Shown here: positions 22,790 through 33,622 of the stretch, one piece after another
Layout: every line of letters starts with the position of its first letter
Numbering within the stretch: position 1 is the first letter of the stretch
Source of the DNA: Acytostelium subglobosum LB1
Lineage: Eukaryota > Evosea > Eumycetozoa > Acytosteliales > Acytosteliaceae
Direction of reading: 5' to 3'
DNA length: 64,000 nt
Assembly (NCBI RefSeq): GCF_000787575.1
Contig: NW_012236522.1
Span: 868,001 to 932,000 of the forward strand
Made by a program: the position numbers and the translations under genes
The notes under the pieces: generated by a model
What the model was told of the DNA's origin: nothing
The model's input: only the letters and a program-made list of their open reading frames with translations
The model's database searches: none

Positions 22790-24884
22790 ATGCTACCCAC
22801 TCAAATTTTAAGAATAGTTGCGTCGTATCTTAACATTATTGACATACTATGTTTCCTCTTGACAAGCAGAACAATATTCATGCTACAAAAGAGCATAGCA
22901 CCATCATTGAAATATCACTTTATACATGCTGTGCACTCGGCAACGCTCACAAGAGCCTCAATACAAGATAGAAAATATAGAACATTTCAGCACTTAACTA
23001 CTATGGATAAAGATAATCTCATCCTAAATACACAGCCAGACTCACACTTCATAGAAGATTCGACTGATGGACCTCTTCAAGTTGGACACATACTACAATC
23101 AGTGACACGAGTGTCATTGGCTCGTTTTGATCGACCTCTCTGTGTTGGACTTATACCACAGTCTGTGACCAAAATATCGTTGGATTTTTTCAACCAGCCT
23201 CTACTGGTTGGACATATACCGCAGTCGGTGAAACAGTTATCGCTGCGCTATTTCAATCAACCGCTCCTAGCTGAACATATACCACAATCAGTGACAAAAT
23301 TGTCAATGGAGCATTTCAATCAACCTCTTCAAGTTGGACACATACCACTGTCAGTGACCAAATTATCAATGTCATATTTTGATCAACCACTTCAATTTGG
23401 ACACATACCACTGTCAGTGACCAAATTATCAATGTCATATTTTGATTCAAGTTGGACACATACCACAATCAGTGACAAAATTGTCAATGGAGCATTTCAA
23501 TCAACCTCTTCAAGTTGGACACATACCACTGTCAGTGACCAAATTATCAATTTCATCTTTTGATCAACCACTTCAAGTTGGACACATACCACAATCAGTG
23601 ACAAAATTATCAATGTGCTATTTCAACCAGCCACTTCAAATTGGGCATATACCTAAATCAGTGACCATATTGTCACTGAGCTTTTTCAATCAACCTCTCC
23701 AAGCTGGACATGTACCAGATTCAGTGACACAATTATCATTAGAAGGTTTCGATGAACCTCTCCACACTGGAGATGTGCCACTATCTGTGATACGTCTATC
23801 ATTGGGACTGCTACTTTCAATTGGTCATATACCACAGTCAGTGACACAATTGACATTCACTAACCTCGGCCAAACTCTTCAAGTTGGATTTATACCACAG
23901 TCGGTGACTGAACTAACATTTCACTTATTTGATCAACCTCTTCAAGTTGGACATATACCACCGTCGGTGACCAAACTATCATTACCATTTTTCAATCAAC
24001 CTCTTCAAGTTGGACATATACCAAAATCGGTGACATACTTATCGTTTGCACGTTTCAGTCAACCTCTCCAAACCGGACACATACCACAACTTCTAACACA
24101 TTTAACCTTTGGACACTATTTCAATCATCTTCTTACAACTGAATTAATTCCGTCAGTTATATCGCTATCAATCCCAAGCAAACACTTCTCGGCAGCTAAT
24201 CTGTGTTTGTTTGGTCACAAGTGTCTGAGAGAGCTCACATTTAACCATTATGTTGACAATACCAATCCAAACTCTATATTGTCCAGGGCAGAGACTAGAT
24301 CATTGTTGTCATCAATTGGCACACTTTCACATTTGATCATACAAATCAAGCCATGGAATGATGTTAATACCAGTTTCAACACAATACTCAAGTGTCTGTC
24401 ACCACATTTGCAATATTTACTTATGTCAATCCCAACGATCACCATACAGATCCTCTGCCAGAACGAGCTGGACTTTGAAATTCAATGGAGGCTTGTAGAC
24501 GACGAAACAGCACTTTTTGTACCTATATCGGACGCTGATGAAGAGAAAGTCATTTCGTTTTGGCGGTTCTCGGCAGGGCTTGCAACGAAGGACAAAGGCA
24601 GACCAAGGCCACGAGGAACTACAAGGTCAAATTCCAATGCAACAGCTGTCCAATTATCGCACACATCAGAATCTGCTCTGAAAGTGACTGCAGCTGTTGT
24701 GCAGGACGCGGCCATGCTTAAAGAATTTCTTAAAAGCAAGACGATAGTCCAGATGTCTAGGATGACAAAGAAACAATTGTGCCACCATCTTACAGTCATG
24801 GGCATACCAACAGAAGTTTCGGAGACGCAGCTCACCAACCTCAAACTGGCTATGATTCTCTCAAAGACACTAAAGACCAAGTAA
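22790..24884 (+). CDS. FNIP-repeat protein with one apparent frameshift
   Basis: N-terminus LPTQILRIVASYL is F-box-like, as in many dictyostelid FNIP proteins. From about residue 95 there are some 15-18 FNIP repeats of about 21 residues, each of the form FNQPLQVGHIPQSVTKLS. The C-terminal 200 residues are non-repetitive and end in a possible SAP-like helix pair (MTKKQLCHHLTVMGIPT). The frame changes near 23443-23452: comparison with neighbouring units shows that 8 bases (CAACCACT-like) are missing between TTTGAT and TCAAGTTGG. The two flanks are both intact repeats, so this is either a recent deletion in the gene or an assembly fault in a region of near-identical units. FNIP repeats form LRR-like solenoids that bind proteins; with an F-box they may select substrates for ubiquitylation. 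Confidence 0.8.
23282..23550 (+). repeat. Recent three-unit tandem duplication inside the FNIP array
   Basis: About 90 bases starting at 23282 (GTGACAAAATTGTCAATGG and following) recur almost exactly 181 bases later (from about 23463). Two adjacent 62-63-base units (23365-23490) are also near identical. Three 63-base units minus 8 bases gives the 181-base spacing, so the apparent 8-base loss lies inside the duplicated block. Confidence 0.7.
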
Positions 24885-25031
24885 TCATTCTGTTCATCTT
24901 CCTGTGCATGACCAATCAATCCTTAACTACAACAACAACAACAACAACAATCATTATTATTATTAATTAGGAATAAATATTTAATCCAGAATAATAATGC
25001 CTTTATATCTATATTTATCTTTTGGGTGTGA

Positions 25032-25307
25032 TTATGCCAACAAAGCTACATTGTTGCCCAGAAGTCTAAAGGCTATTGATATTTCGACTTGGATTTTATG
25101 ATCAAAGTATTTAAAGTTAACTGTTGGAAAGGCCATCAACAAAACCGGAAGATACTCTGGCATCAATTCATAAATGATCTCTGAATCGACAAGAATGATC
25201 AAATGCTCCAGTGTACTCGAGTTCATTATTGTTATTGCCAATACATTTTGATCCAGAAATGTTTCGTCAAACGAATGTTGACATTGAGGGAGGGAGAGAA
25301 CTTTGAT
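25032..25307 (-). pseudogene. C-terminal fragment of an unrecognised leucine-rich protein
   Basis: An open frame of about 90 codons with no in-frame ATG at its left end, beginning right after a stop. It reads like protein (SLPQCQHSFDETF, STLEHLIILVDSE, YLPVLLMAFP) and is leucine/isoleucine-rich, much like the C-terminal non-repeat parts of FNIP or F-box proteins. No upstream exon is visible before the APC7 gene or the FNIP gene. It could be the remnant of a gene or a 3' exon whose other parts are lost. Confidence 0.35.
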
Positions 25308-25491
25308 TTAATGTGATTGGTTGAACCGCTTGCATGCTTTGTACATCTGGCCAGGAAGAAGTTCACAATGGGAGGCTAAAAATAAGAGTCCATGGTTGGC
25401 GCAAAACTCTGATCAATCAATGCCCAGGCATCAGGGCAGGGTAAGCGACAACTCTTTTATGTGTATTATTATGGGAGACCAACAACATCAC

Positions 25492-27679
25492 TTAGGCCAT
25501 GTCATCCATGTCGTCGACAAGGTTCTCTTCATCATCCAGTTCATCATCTTCTTGGAGTTCGAGGTCCTCGCCATCTATGCCTTCGTCGATTTGGTCAGGG
25601 TCCAGACCTTTCCTCAACAACTCCAAACGATGCAGACCTGTCAAAGCACCTTCATACGAGCCATTGATCTCCAGCGCTTGATTGAAATGATGAATTGCCT
25701 TATCATACACATCCTCCGATCCCATCTCCATGTATATATTAGCCATCTCTGTGTGCATCAAGTCTGTTTCCTGGTTGTCCAACTGTCTCTGTATCCTGTT
25801 GATTGGTGAGTGGGATGGTTCCATGATACATGATTGATTGATTGAGTGAGTGAGTAAGAGATTGATTGAAGAATGAGGGCCAGGGTTGACTCGTCCTGGA
25901 ACTTACAAATCGATGGCATCTTGTGCCTTTCCTTCGACAAGGTTCAACTTGCTCATGGTCAGCACAGAGTCGATACAGAAGGGAGAGAGTACCAGGGCCT
26001 CTTGGAGGATCTTTCGTGCTTGGTCTCGCTCTTCGGGCTGGTTGGCCAGCACCATGCCAACCAGCGCCTTGGACTTGGAGTAGTCCGGACTCAGACGATG
26101 GATGGCCTTGGCCACGGCAAGTGCCTCGTTCAGTTGGTTGAGGAAGAGGTGGCAGCGCACAAGATCGCGAGCCGTGAGTATGTTCTTGGACAGCGCAAAC
26201 GCACGCTCAAGTGAAGGCAGCGCTATGCGTGGCTCGTCGATGCTCAGGTATATCTCACCCTTGAGACTGTGTGCCTGAGTGTGTGATTCGTCAATGCTCA
26301 GAGCGCGCTCCACGCACTCCACAGCCTTCTCATTGGTCTCCTTGAGATAATAATACATTGCAGCTGATGTCCAACTCTCTGGACTTTGTGGGTAGGCGTT
26401 AACCAGTTCGGAGCATACCCTATAATGGGGAGGTTGAGAGGGAGTAGTCAAGTCAATATGGGATTATTCCATGATTGATTGATTGAATACAGAGTTGACA
26501 TACTTGTTCAACTCTACTGGGAGTTGTCTGCGCTTGAGAATTGAGCAGTAGACATCCATTGAGCCTACATAGAGTGGATCAATAGTGCGTATCTTTTTGA
26601 AAGTGTCGGTTGTGTTGACGATTGATGGTTCGTCATTGTAAAGGTAGGCCATTGCCAGTCTCTCCAACAAGTAGAGGTTTCCAGTGAACTTGGCTTCAAG
26701 CTTCTTAAGTATGAATAATGATTCTAGAAGTTGATTGGAATTGTTCCAGTCAGTGATCGATTGATCGAGTGATTGAATGACCCATAAATCATACTTTGAG
26801 GTTGATTTCGTTTCAACTCGATTGTTGATTGTGCCAGTGCTGGTATCCAGGATGAGTCGATGTTGGTGTTGGGGAAGTTCTGTTTGTTGAGTACTGGTTG
26901 TAGTATGGCTTCGGGATCCTCGCCAAGTTCCTTCAATGCATTGATCGCCTCAATACAAAGAGGACACAATCTAAGTGCCTCCTTGTAACATGTGATCGTA
27001 TCCTTTGTCTTCTCTCTCATTGTCTCCCTATAAAGCTTTGCCAATGTCAAATGTATCGCCAGTGTCCTGTTGGCAATCGGTATAATCTCAAGCTTGCGTT
27101 TGATTGAGTGAGTGAGTGAGTGAGTGAGGGATGACACCTCAACGTTAGACGAGCCACTATTAAGTATTTACATGTGATATGGCCAATGGTATCCTCTTGG
27201 TCTGGACGTGACAGAGTGCCATCTTGTAGCGCAGTTCGTATTCGGTCGCTCGGAGACTGGCAGTGATTTGTGGCTGTTTGGAAGCGGCTTGGCTAAAGAG
27301 TGATGTGTGACTGGATGGACTGATCAACTTGGCCAACATCTCAAACGCCGCCTTATAATACTTGCAGGCGCGAAGGTGTTGGCCCTGATTGAACATTGCG
27401 TCTGCAAACATTGTCAATGCCAGTATCATCTGATTAGTGACGGCAGAGCCTGCTGCCGCACCCTTTACCAGCGATGGTGTTGAGATGATAAAGTTGCCCT
27501 TTGTTTGTTTGTTTGATTGATTGATTGATTGAGTGATCCAGCTTGTTAGACACGAGCACATACATGACCATCTACATGCCATTGTTGCTTACCAATGTCT
27601 CGGCTGACTCATACTGCTTGGCATCCAACAGCATCTTCATGTTGTTCAGCATCAGGTCAATGCTAATATGTGGCAACAT
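25492..27679 (-). CDS. anapc7: Anaphase-promoting complex subunit 7 (APC7), TPR protein
   Basis: Six exons on the minus strand: 27679..27593, 27498..27172, 27092..26795, 26723..26504, 26419..25907, 25795..25492 (582 aa; human APC7 is of similar size). All junctions are GT-AG and keep frame. The N-terminus HISIDLMLNNMKMLLDAKQYESAETL, then CKYYKAAFEML, RYKMALCHVQTK and a chain of TPR motifs (WTSAAMYYYLKETNEKAVECVERAL and following, about residues 260-520) match APC7. The C-terminus is a strongly acidic Asp/Glu tail, also known from APC7. It belongs to the TPR lobe of the APC/C, which binds activators and degrades cyclins and securin in mitosis. Several introns carry (TCAA)n just before the acceptor. 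Confidence 0.9.
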
Positions 27680-27691
27680 GGTTTGGTCGTA

Positions 27692-27745
27692 GTATCTGTG
27701 TCTGTGTGTATCTGTCTATGTCTATGTTATGTATCTATCTGTATT
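27692..27745 (-). promoter_or_regulatory. (AGATA/AGACA)n tract upstream of APC7
   Basis: Read on the coding strand of APC7 the tract is a series of CAGATA, TAGATA, ATAGACA and CAGATAC units ending about 13 bases before the ATG at 27679. It has the same orientation as the tracts before other genes of the window. Confidence 0.4.
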
Positions 27746-27801
27746 GTATCATTGCACTACTCAATCATTTATTCATACACCCATTCACGAACTCATTCAA
27801 T

Positions 27802-27815
27802 CAATCACGTGATTG
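27802..27815. promoter_or_regulatory. 14-bp perfect palindrome with CACGTG core
   Basis: CAATCACGTGATTG is a perfect inverted repeat about 125 bases upstream of the APC7 start. The core CACGTG is an E-box (bHLH or bZIP site) and the flanks ATTGG/CCAAT look like a CCAAT box. Function is inferred from sequence and position. Confidence 0.35.
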
Positions 27816-28079
27816 GTCATGGACAAAAAAGGCGCGAGACTGACCAGATTCACACACCCCAACATGACACTGTTCGATCATGATCATAGCGCTCTTGTAC
27901 AACTGAAAGGACGACGGATGGAATAATCCCATTCATGCCTTATTATTATTCAATCTCATCGCTAACAGCAAGCCAGCTGTGTGATCCATCCAATGCTCGA
28001 GCTAAGGGAGGAACAGACATCCAAACATCCAGCCGTCAGCAAGCAAGCCACGTGCGAGCTCGAACGGAGTGCGTTGAGC

Positions 28080-29118
28080 CTATATATTCAAAGAGAGACC
28101 GTATGATAGTCTCTTGTTCTCTATGACGGCACCCAATGATATCTTTCCAATGTTGGTCTTGAAGTTGAGACGTGCGGCGTGCACCTTGGCCGACGACGTG
28201 CTCAGCAGAAGTGTCATGGGCAGGACTCGTTTGCCAACCTTGAGTGAGTAGACGATAGTGGAGCCGATCTCGACACGTGACTCCATACTGTTGGTGTTGA
28301 GTGTGAAGCGCGTGGCCAAGTCAATGTCCGTGGGGAATGTGGTGACGAGTGGCGAGTGGAACGACAGGCCGAGGTCGCCCATCACATTGTAGGTGGAGCA
28401 CACCTGGAAGGGGAAGTTGCGGTACTTGCCCTGGTAGCGCAGGCCGAACGAAGCGCCGCCCGACTTTTGAACGGCCTTGTAGTAGGCCTCAAAGCCTGCG
28501 GTGAGTCTCGCGTTGACAGCGTGCATGTGCGACAGGCCAAAGAGGCCATCATTCTTGGTGGTCAGCTTGACCTCGGAGACGTAGCGATCGCCTGTGTAGC
28601 ACAGCGTGCCAAAGATGACGGGCTGTTGCTTGCCCATCATTGCGCTGACCGTTGAGTTGAGGCTGACCTTGGTGGTGACGTTGGGCAGCGGTGACGTGGT
28701 GATCTCGGCCTCCATCTCCTTGTCATTGTCCATCAGCAACACGATCGATGTGCCGTCATTGAGCTGTGTGCTAATCGACTGCTTAAAGTACAGAGGGCTG
28801 TAGGCCAATGTGTTGTGAGTTGACAAGCGTTTGGACCATGCTCGCTGAAACGTCAAGTTGAACCCAGGTTCAAACTCATTGACATAGTCTAAGTTGTCTG
28901 TGAATGTATGAGCGTAGTAATGTCAATACTTTGTTCATATTAACAAGTAATCATCGTCATCATCATAGATTGAATGAATGAATGAATGAATGAATGAATG
29001 AATGAATCATACTTCTTATCAGACGATCGATCTCATGATATGGTCCTGGATTGAGTATGTTTGATGTTGTTGATGAAGAGGTTGATGTTGTAGTTGGTAT
29101 TGCTGTAGTTGTTGCCAT
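28080..29118 (-). CDS. tomm40: Mitochondrial outer-membrane import pore Tom40
   Basis: Two exons: 29118..29013 and 28897..28080 (307 aa). A Thr/Ser-rich N-terminus is followed by NPGPYHEIDRLIR, the signature start of the Tom40 barrel. The rest has alternating strand pattern typical for the eukaryotic porin fold (FNLTFQRAWSKR, AYSPLYFKQSIS, GLRYQGKYRNFPFQV, LNFKTNIGKISLGA, and a C-terminal beta signal ending in YGLSLNI). Tom40 forms the channel through which nearly all nuclear-encoded mitochondrial proteins enter. VDAC is less likely because of the NPGPYHEI box. The intron has (ATTC)n. Confidence 0.8.
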
Positions 29119-29776
29119 TCTTTTATCTCACTTTAATAATAATGATCAAACAAGTACAAGTATCATCAGCTGACTGACTTACTTTGAGACTTCCCTTCCG
29201 TCTTATTAATAATCTTCACTAATGATGATGAACCGAAATTTCCAACTTTGGCAATGACGTGATTGATGGTTAATCACTCTCACTGAACATAACAATAGTT
29301 CACTCATCTCGAAGAAAGAGATGTTATTAACCTTATCTTTAAAGTTGTCAATCAATCAATCAATCAATCTTTCATCAGTTAGGTTAATATCCCAAAATAA
29401 TCAATCTTGTCTAACATTCAATCATTCTTAGTATTAGTTATTATAACATCTATAGATTTGAATTACGCTACCTTGAACAATGAATAAGGAGGGAACAAGA
29501 GTTGAAGAAGATTCATCTTTTAGAATGAACTTCAATAATATCTGTATCCAACCAAAATGGGAAAGTGTGGGTCTTGTGATGTTCAACAACACAACAAAAC
29601 CCTAAATTAAATGGAACTTAATCTGCTCCCACCTTCATCTCACTTATTTTCGTATTAGATACAGATACAGAGATACTTATACATACACACATTATATATA
29701 TATATATATTATCTTCTATTCTATTTTAATCAATCAACTCAAACAAACAACAACAAACAACAAACAACAAACAAAA
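29119..29776. promoter_or_regulatory. Divergent promoter region of Tom40 and pgmA
   Basis: 658 bases between two genes reading away from each other. No gene inside. On the pgmA side there is a TAGATACAGATACAGAGATAC tract (29655-29676, another member of the oriented AGATA motif), a TATATATATATATATAT stretch (about 29692-29709) as TATA candidate, and an A/C-rich leader (CAAACAACAAACAACAAAC) directly before the ATG. Confidence 0.5.
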
Positions 29777-31471
29777 ATGTCAACTGAACTTGTGATTAAG
29801 AAGTTGGACACTCAACCAATTGCAGGACAGAAGCCTGGAACGTCTGGTCTGAGAAAGAAGGTCACAGAGTTCAAGACTGGTTATTATCTTCATAACTTTG
29901 TACAGAGCATATTCAATGTGCTCCCACCAAATGAGGTGGCTGGCGCTACCCTGGTTGTCGGAGGTGATGGTCGTTACTTCAACAAGGAGGCCATCCAGAT
30001 CATCTTTGCAATCGCTGCTGCCAACGGTATCGGTCGTGTACTGGTCGGTCAGAACGGTTTGCTGTCAACTCCCGCCATCTCTGCAGTGGTACGTGCTCGC
30101 AAGGCACTTGGTGCCATCATCCTGACAGCAAGCCACAACCCAGGTGGCCCACACGGTGACTTTGGCATCAAGTACAACATTGCCAACGGTGGACCTGCCC
30201 CAGAGGCCATCACCAACGCCATCTTTGCTCAGACTGGCAAGATCACATCGATCAACATCGCGGAGAACGTGCATGCCGATCTCACAAAGCTCGGCGTTAC
30301 CGAGTGGAAGGGCTTCAAGGTGGAGGTGATCGACTCGGTAACTGAGTACGCCAGCCTCTTGCAAACAATCTTTGACTTTGAAGCTATAAAGAAGTTGGTA
30401 GCCCGTCCTGACTTTGTCTTCAACTTTGACGCCATGTCTGGTGTGACTGGTGTGTACGCCACACGCATCTTCACCGAGATGTTGGGCGTCAACACGAGCA
30501 ACTTGATCAACTGTGTGCCATCAGAGGACTTTAACGGTGGTCATCCCGATCCCAACCTCACCTACGCCCCAGAGCTCGTCAGCAAGATGGAGAAGGGACT
30601 GTTCGACATGGGCTGCGCTTCCGATGGTGATGGAGACAGGAATATGGTGCTCGGCAAGCGATTCTTTGTCAACCCATCCGATTCAGTGGCAGTCATTGCC
30701 AGCAACTTCGCAGCCATCCCCTACTTCAAGGCCGGTCTGAAGGGCCTGGCTAGAAGTATGCCTACCAGTGCCGCTTTGGATCTCGTCGCCAAGAATCTCA
30801 AGATCCCATTCTTTGAGGTGCCCACCGGATGGAAGTTCTTTGGCAACCTCATGGACGCCAACACATTGTCAATCTGTGGTGAGGAGAGCTTTGGCACGGG
30901 CTCCGATCACATTAGAGAGAAGGATGGTATCTGGGCAGTGATCGCCTGGTTGCAAATCCTCTCACATCACAACACCGATGCCACTAAGCAGTTCGTGTCG
31001 CTTGAGAACATCGTGCACCAGCACTGGAAGAAGTATGGAAGGAACTATTACAGCAGATACGACTATGAAGAGGTGGACACCAAGCTCGGCGACGATGTGA
31101 TGCGCCAGATCTCAGAGGGCATCGCTACACAGAAGCTCGTCGGACAGAAGTTCACCGGCGTCTCTGATGGACAGTCATACGAGATTGCCGCCGTCGACGA
31201 CTTTGAGTACAAGGACCCCATCGACCTCTCTGTGTCATCTCGTCAAGGTCTTCGTATTCGTTTCACCGATGGATCCAGGATCATCTACAGACTCAGTGGT
31301 ACCGGCTCAACTGGTGCCACCATCCGTGTCTACTTTGACAAGTACGAGAGCACCAGTGGCAACCTCTTCTCCGAGACTCAAACACATCTCAAGTCTCTCA
31401 TCCACATTGGCCTCGAACTCTCCAGTCTTCAAAAGATCACTGGAAGAAAGGAGCCAAACGTCATCACATAG
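29777..31471 (+). CDS. pgmA: Phosphoglucomutase
   Basis: Single exon, 564 aa, the usual length for eukaryotic PGM (about 560). TASHNPGG with the phosphorylated catalytic Ser (about residue 118), the Mg-binding loop DGDGDR (about 284-289), the sugar-binding GEESFGTGSDH (about 373-383) and the phosphate-binding RLSGTGSTGATIR near the C-terminus are all intact. It interconverts glucose-1-phosphate and glucose-6-phosphate in the cytosol, linking glycogen/cellulose/trehalose metabolism with glycolysis; in dictyostelids this supports stalk and spore wall formation. Tail-to-tail with the F-BAR gene, 143 bases apart. Confidence 0.97.
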   Translation: MSTELVIKKLDTQPIAGQKPGTSGLRKKVTEFKTGYYLHNFVQSIFNVLPPNEVAGATLVVGGDGRYFNKEAIQIIFAIAAANGIGRVLVGQNGLLSTPAISAVVRARKALGAIILTASHNPGGPHGDFGIKYNIANGGPAPEAITNAIFAQTGKITSINIAENVHADLTKLGVTEWKGFKVEVIDSVTEYASLLQTIFDFEAIKKLVARPDFVFNFDAMSGVTGVYATRIFTEMLGVNTSNLINCVPSEDFNGGHPDPNLTYAPELVSKMEKGLFDMGCASDGDGDRNMVLGKRFFVNPSDSVAVIASNFAAIPYFKAGLKGLARSMPTSAALDLVAKNLKIPFFEVPTGWKFFGNLMDANTLSICGEESFGTGSDHIREKDGIWAVIAWLQILSHHNTDATKQFVSLENIVHQHWKKYGRNYYSRYDYEEVDTKLGDDVMRQISEGIATQKLVGQKFTGVSDGQSYEIAAVDDFEYKDPIDLSVSSRQGLRIRFTDGSRIIYRLSGTGSTGATIRVYFDKYESTSGNLFSETQTHLKSLIHIGLELSSLQKITGRKEPNVIT

Positions 31472-31614
31472 ATTGACTCGATTGATTGATTGAGTGATGG
31501 TCCACTTGCATGTCATGGCAGCCCAACTAAACATAAGCAATTAAACAATGACTACCTTTGTTATAAGTTTAGTTTATTTAAATAAGTATGTATATGAATG
31601 ATTGTAAGGTAGGA

Positions 31615-33356
31615 TTACTTGGGTATTAGTTGTACATAGTTGGATGGGAAGCGACCAGACACGCCTCGCTCACTCGTTCCAAAGAACCATCCCTCGTCCT
31701 CGTACTGGATGGTCAGCTGCTCGCCCTCAAAGATGTCGATCTCGCCCTCGCCATCCGGATGGTATGTATACAAGACCTTGCACTTACTGCCGGCCACGTC
31801 CACCTTGCTCTGCGTGGCGGTCTGCTCGATAAAGTTGGACGGGAACATGCCGACCTTGCCATCACCGCCCACCACCGTGCCTTGGTACCACCCGCTCTCA
31901 TCGCGCTGCAACACCTTGATAAAGTTGTTCGCCTTAAACGAGATCTCATTGTCCTCGCTGGCAGTGTAGTCGTAGAGTGCTCGCACCGTCTCCTCCTGCT
32001 GTGATCCATTGCTTGCGGTGGATGATGATGAGCCAGAGGGTGGTGGTGGGTAGGGGACGACCGATGGGGGGCCGCATACGGCCGCTGGAGCCGTTGCCAT
32101 CACTGGCGCACTGTATGGTTGTTGCAGAGGTTGTTTGGGTAGAGAGTGATCATTGACACCACCAACATGATTGTTGTTGCTGGTGAGGACTGGTGCGCTC
32201 CTTGGCTGCGCAGAGGTGTCCAGGGTAGGTTGAGTGGGTGATCCATTGGGACTGCCCATCGCGAATGTAAGGTTGCCATTGGAGCCCTGGTAGGGCTCGT
32301 ACTGTGTCTCGGATGGCTTATGTGCGCCAGACATCTTCTCCATGATGAACGATTGTATGTCCCTGTCGCGGTCGATGCTCTCGAAGCTTCGTCTGATGTT
32401 CTCGTTGGCCGCCATGACCTTGGGCGGCATCTGCTCGGATCCCACGACGACGTCCATCAGCCAGTCCTTTGAGCGATCAATGCGATCCACCTCGAAGCGC
32501 TGCAGGTCGTCCAGGATCCTGGGCATCTCATCATGATAGAACTTTTGTTGTTGTTGTTGCAATTGCTTCACGCTGTCCTTATATTCCATGTCGGCCTTGT
32601 CTGCTGACTTGGTTGCCGTCTCCAAATTCTTCCTTGCCTTCTGCTCCTTTGCGCCAGGTGGTTGTTTAGCCAACTCCTCATTCGCTTCCTCCTGTTTCTT
32701 CTTCAACTTCTCATAGTTCACTTTTGCCTTTGACTCGTTAGACTCTGATGTCTTCAAGTCCTTGCTTAACTTCTCTCCTGCCAATATTAACTGTTTGATC
32801 GATCATTCATTCATTCATTCGTTAGTTATGTTGGTCTAAAGATGTTGTGCACATGATAGATAATGATGATGATCGACAAACATACAGCCTTCCTTTGTTT
32901 CTTTGACTCTGTTAGATATGCATTGATACTGTTATTGATTAGAGTCTCTATTCTCTGTGAGAACTCTTCATGTTGATTTGCTGCAATCTCCAACTGATCT
33001 CTATACACTTGCCATGCATCTCTTAGACTCCTATATTGTATTTTATCGCGCGAGTAAGTTAGTATGTATGAATGAATGAGTGAGTGCACTCTAAAGACAT
33101 ACCCAATCTCCATGTCTGGTGCGTATGTCTTGTCTTTGCATAGTTTGACCATGCTCTTTGCATAGACTGATTCAATCTGTTGCTGCTTGGCCAAGAACTT
33201 GCTGACTACATTTGTGAATGCCTTGCCATTGTCCACCTTCTTTACAACACCATCAAACTTGTCCCATAGATCCTCTGAGAATCCCCTTGTCTTTGGTGGT
33301 GCACCACCTCCCATTGATGCATTTGGAGAAGTTGTTGAAGTAGTAGATGTTGACAT
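31615..33356 (-). CDS. F-BAR protein with two C-terminal SH3 domains
   Basis: Three exons: 33356..33103, 33030..32886, 32790..31615 (524 aa). Residues about 20-290 form an F-BAR module: SEDLWDKFDGVVKKVDNG, AKSMVKLCKD, SLRDAWQVYRDQLE, LKKKQEEANEEL, and the membrane-curving coiled coil. Then a Pro/Ser/Gly linker, SH3-1 (about 398-455; ALYDYTASEDNEISF, GMFPSNFIE) and SH3-2 (about 467-522; VLYTYHPDGEGEIDIF, GRFPSNYVQL). The layout is that of syndapin/Bzz1-type proteins, which bend membranes and recruit WASP and dynamin in endocytosis and the contractile vacuole or cytokinesis. Confidence 0.92.
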
Positions 33357-33380
33357 CTTTTGATAATGTCTGTACTACTT

Positions 33381-33413
33381 ATATATATCTGTATCTGTAT
33401 CTGTATCTCTCTC
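33381..33413 (-). promoter_or_regulatory. (AGATAC)n tract upstream of the F-BAR gene
   Basis: On the coding strand: GAGAGAGATACAGATACAGA and on, ending in TATATAT about 25 bases before the ATG at 33356. Same orientation and position as the AGATA tracts before other genes. Confidence 0.4.
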
Positions 33414-33622
33414 AAGATTAATGAACAAAAAGGTGGTCAAACATCAAAAAACCATCACCACATCCCCATTATCACAATTATTTGAACACACCTTGTTGGC
33501 TCGGAATTGATGACCTTGTGTTTGATTGGGTGTGTTTGATTGAGGGTGTGATCATAACCATAATGTCGTTTGGAAATAATTATTAAGGTGTTGGGACCAC
33601 AGATCACTAAAATACCTTTTAT

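Larger units (their letters stand above)
27680..28079. other. Upstream region of APC7 / 3' flank of Tom40 gene
   Basis: Contains the (AGATA)n-like tract and the CACGTG palindrome listed separately. The stretch 27930-28079 is GC-richer but shows no frame with family similarity. Confidence 0.45.
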
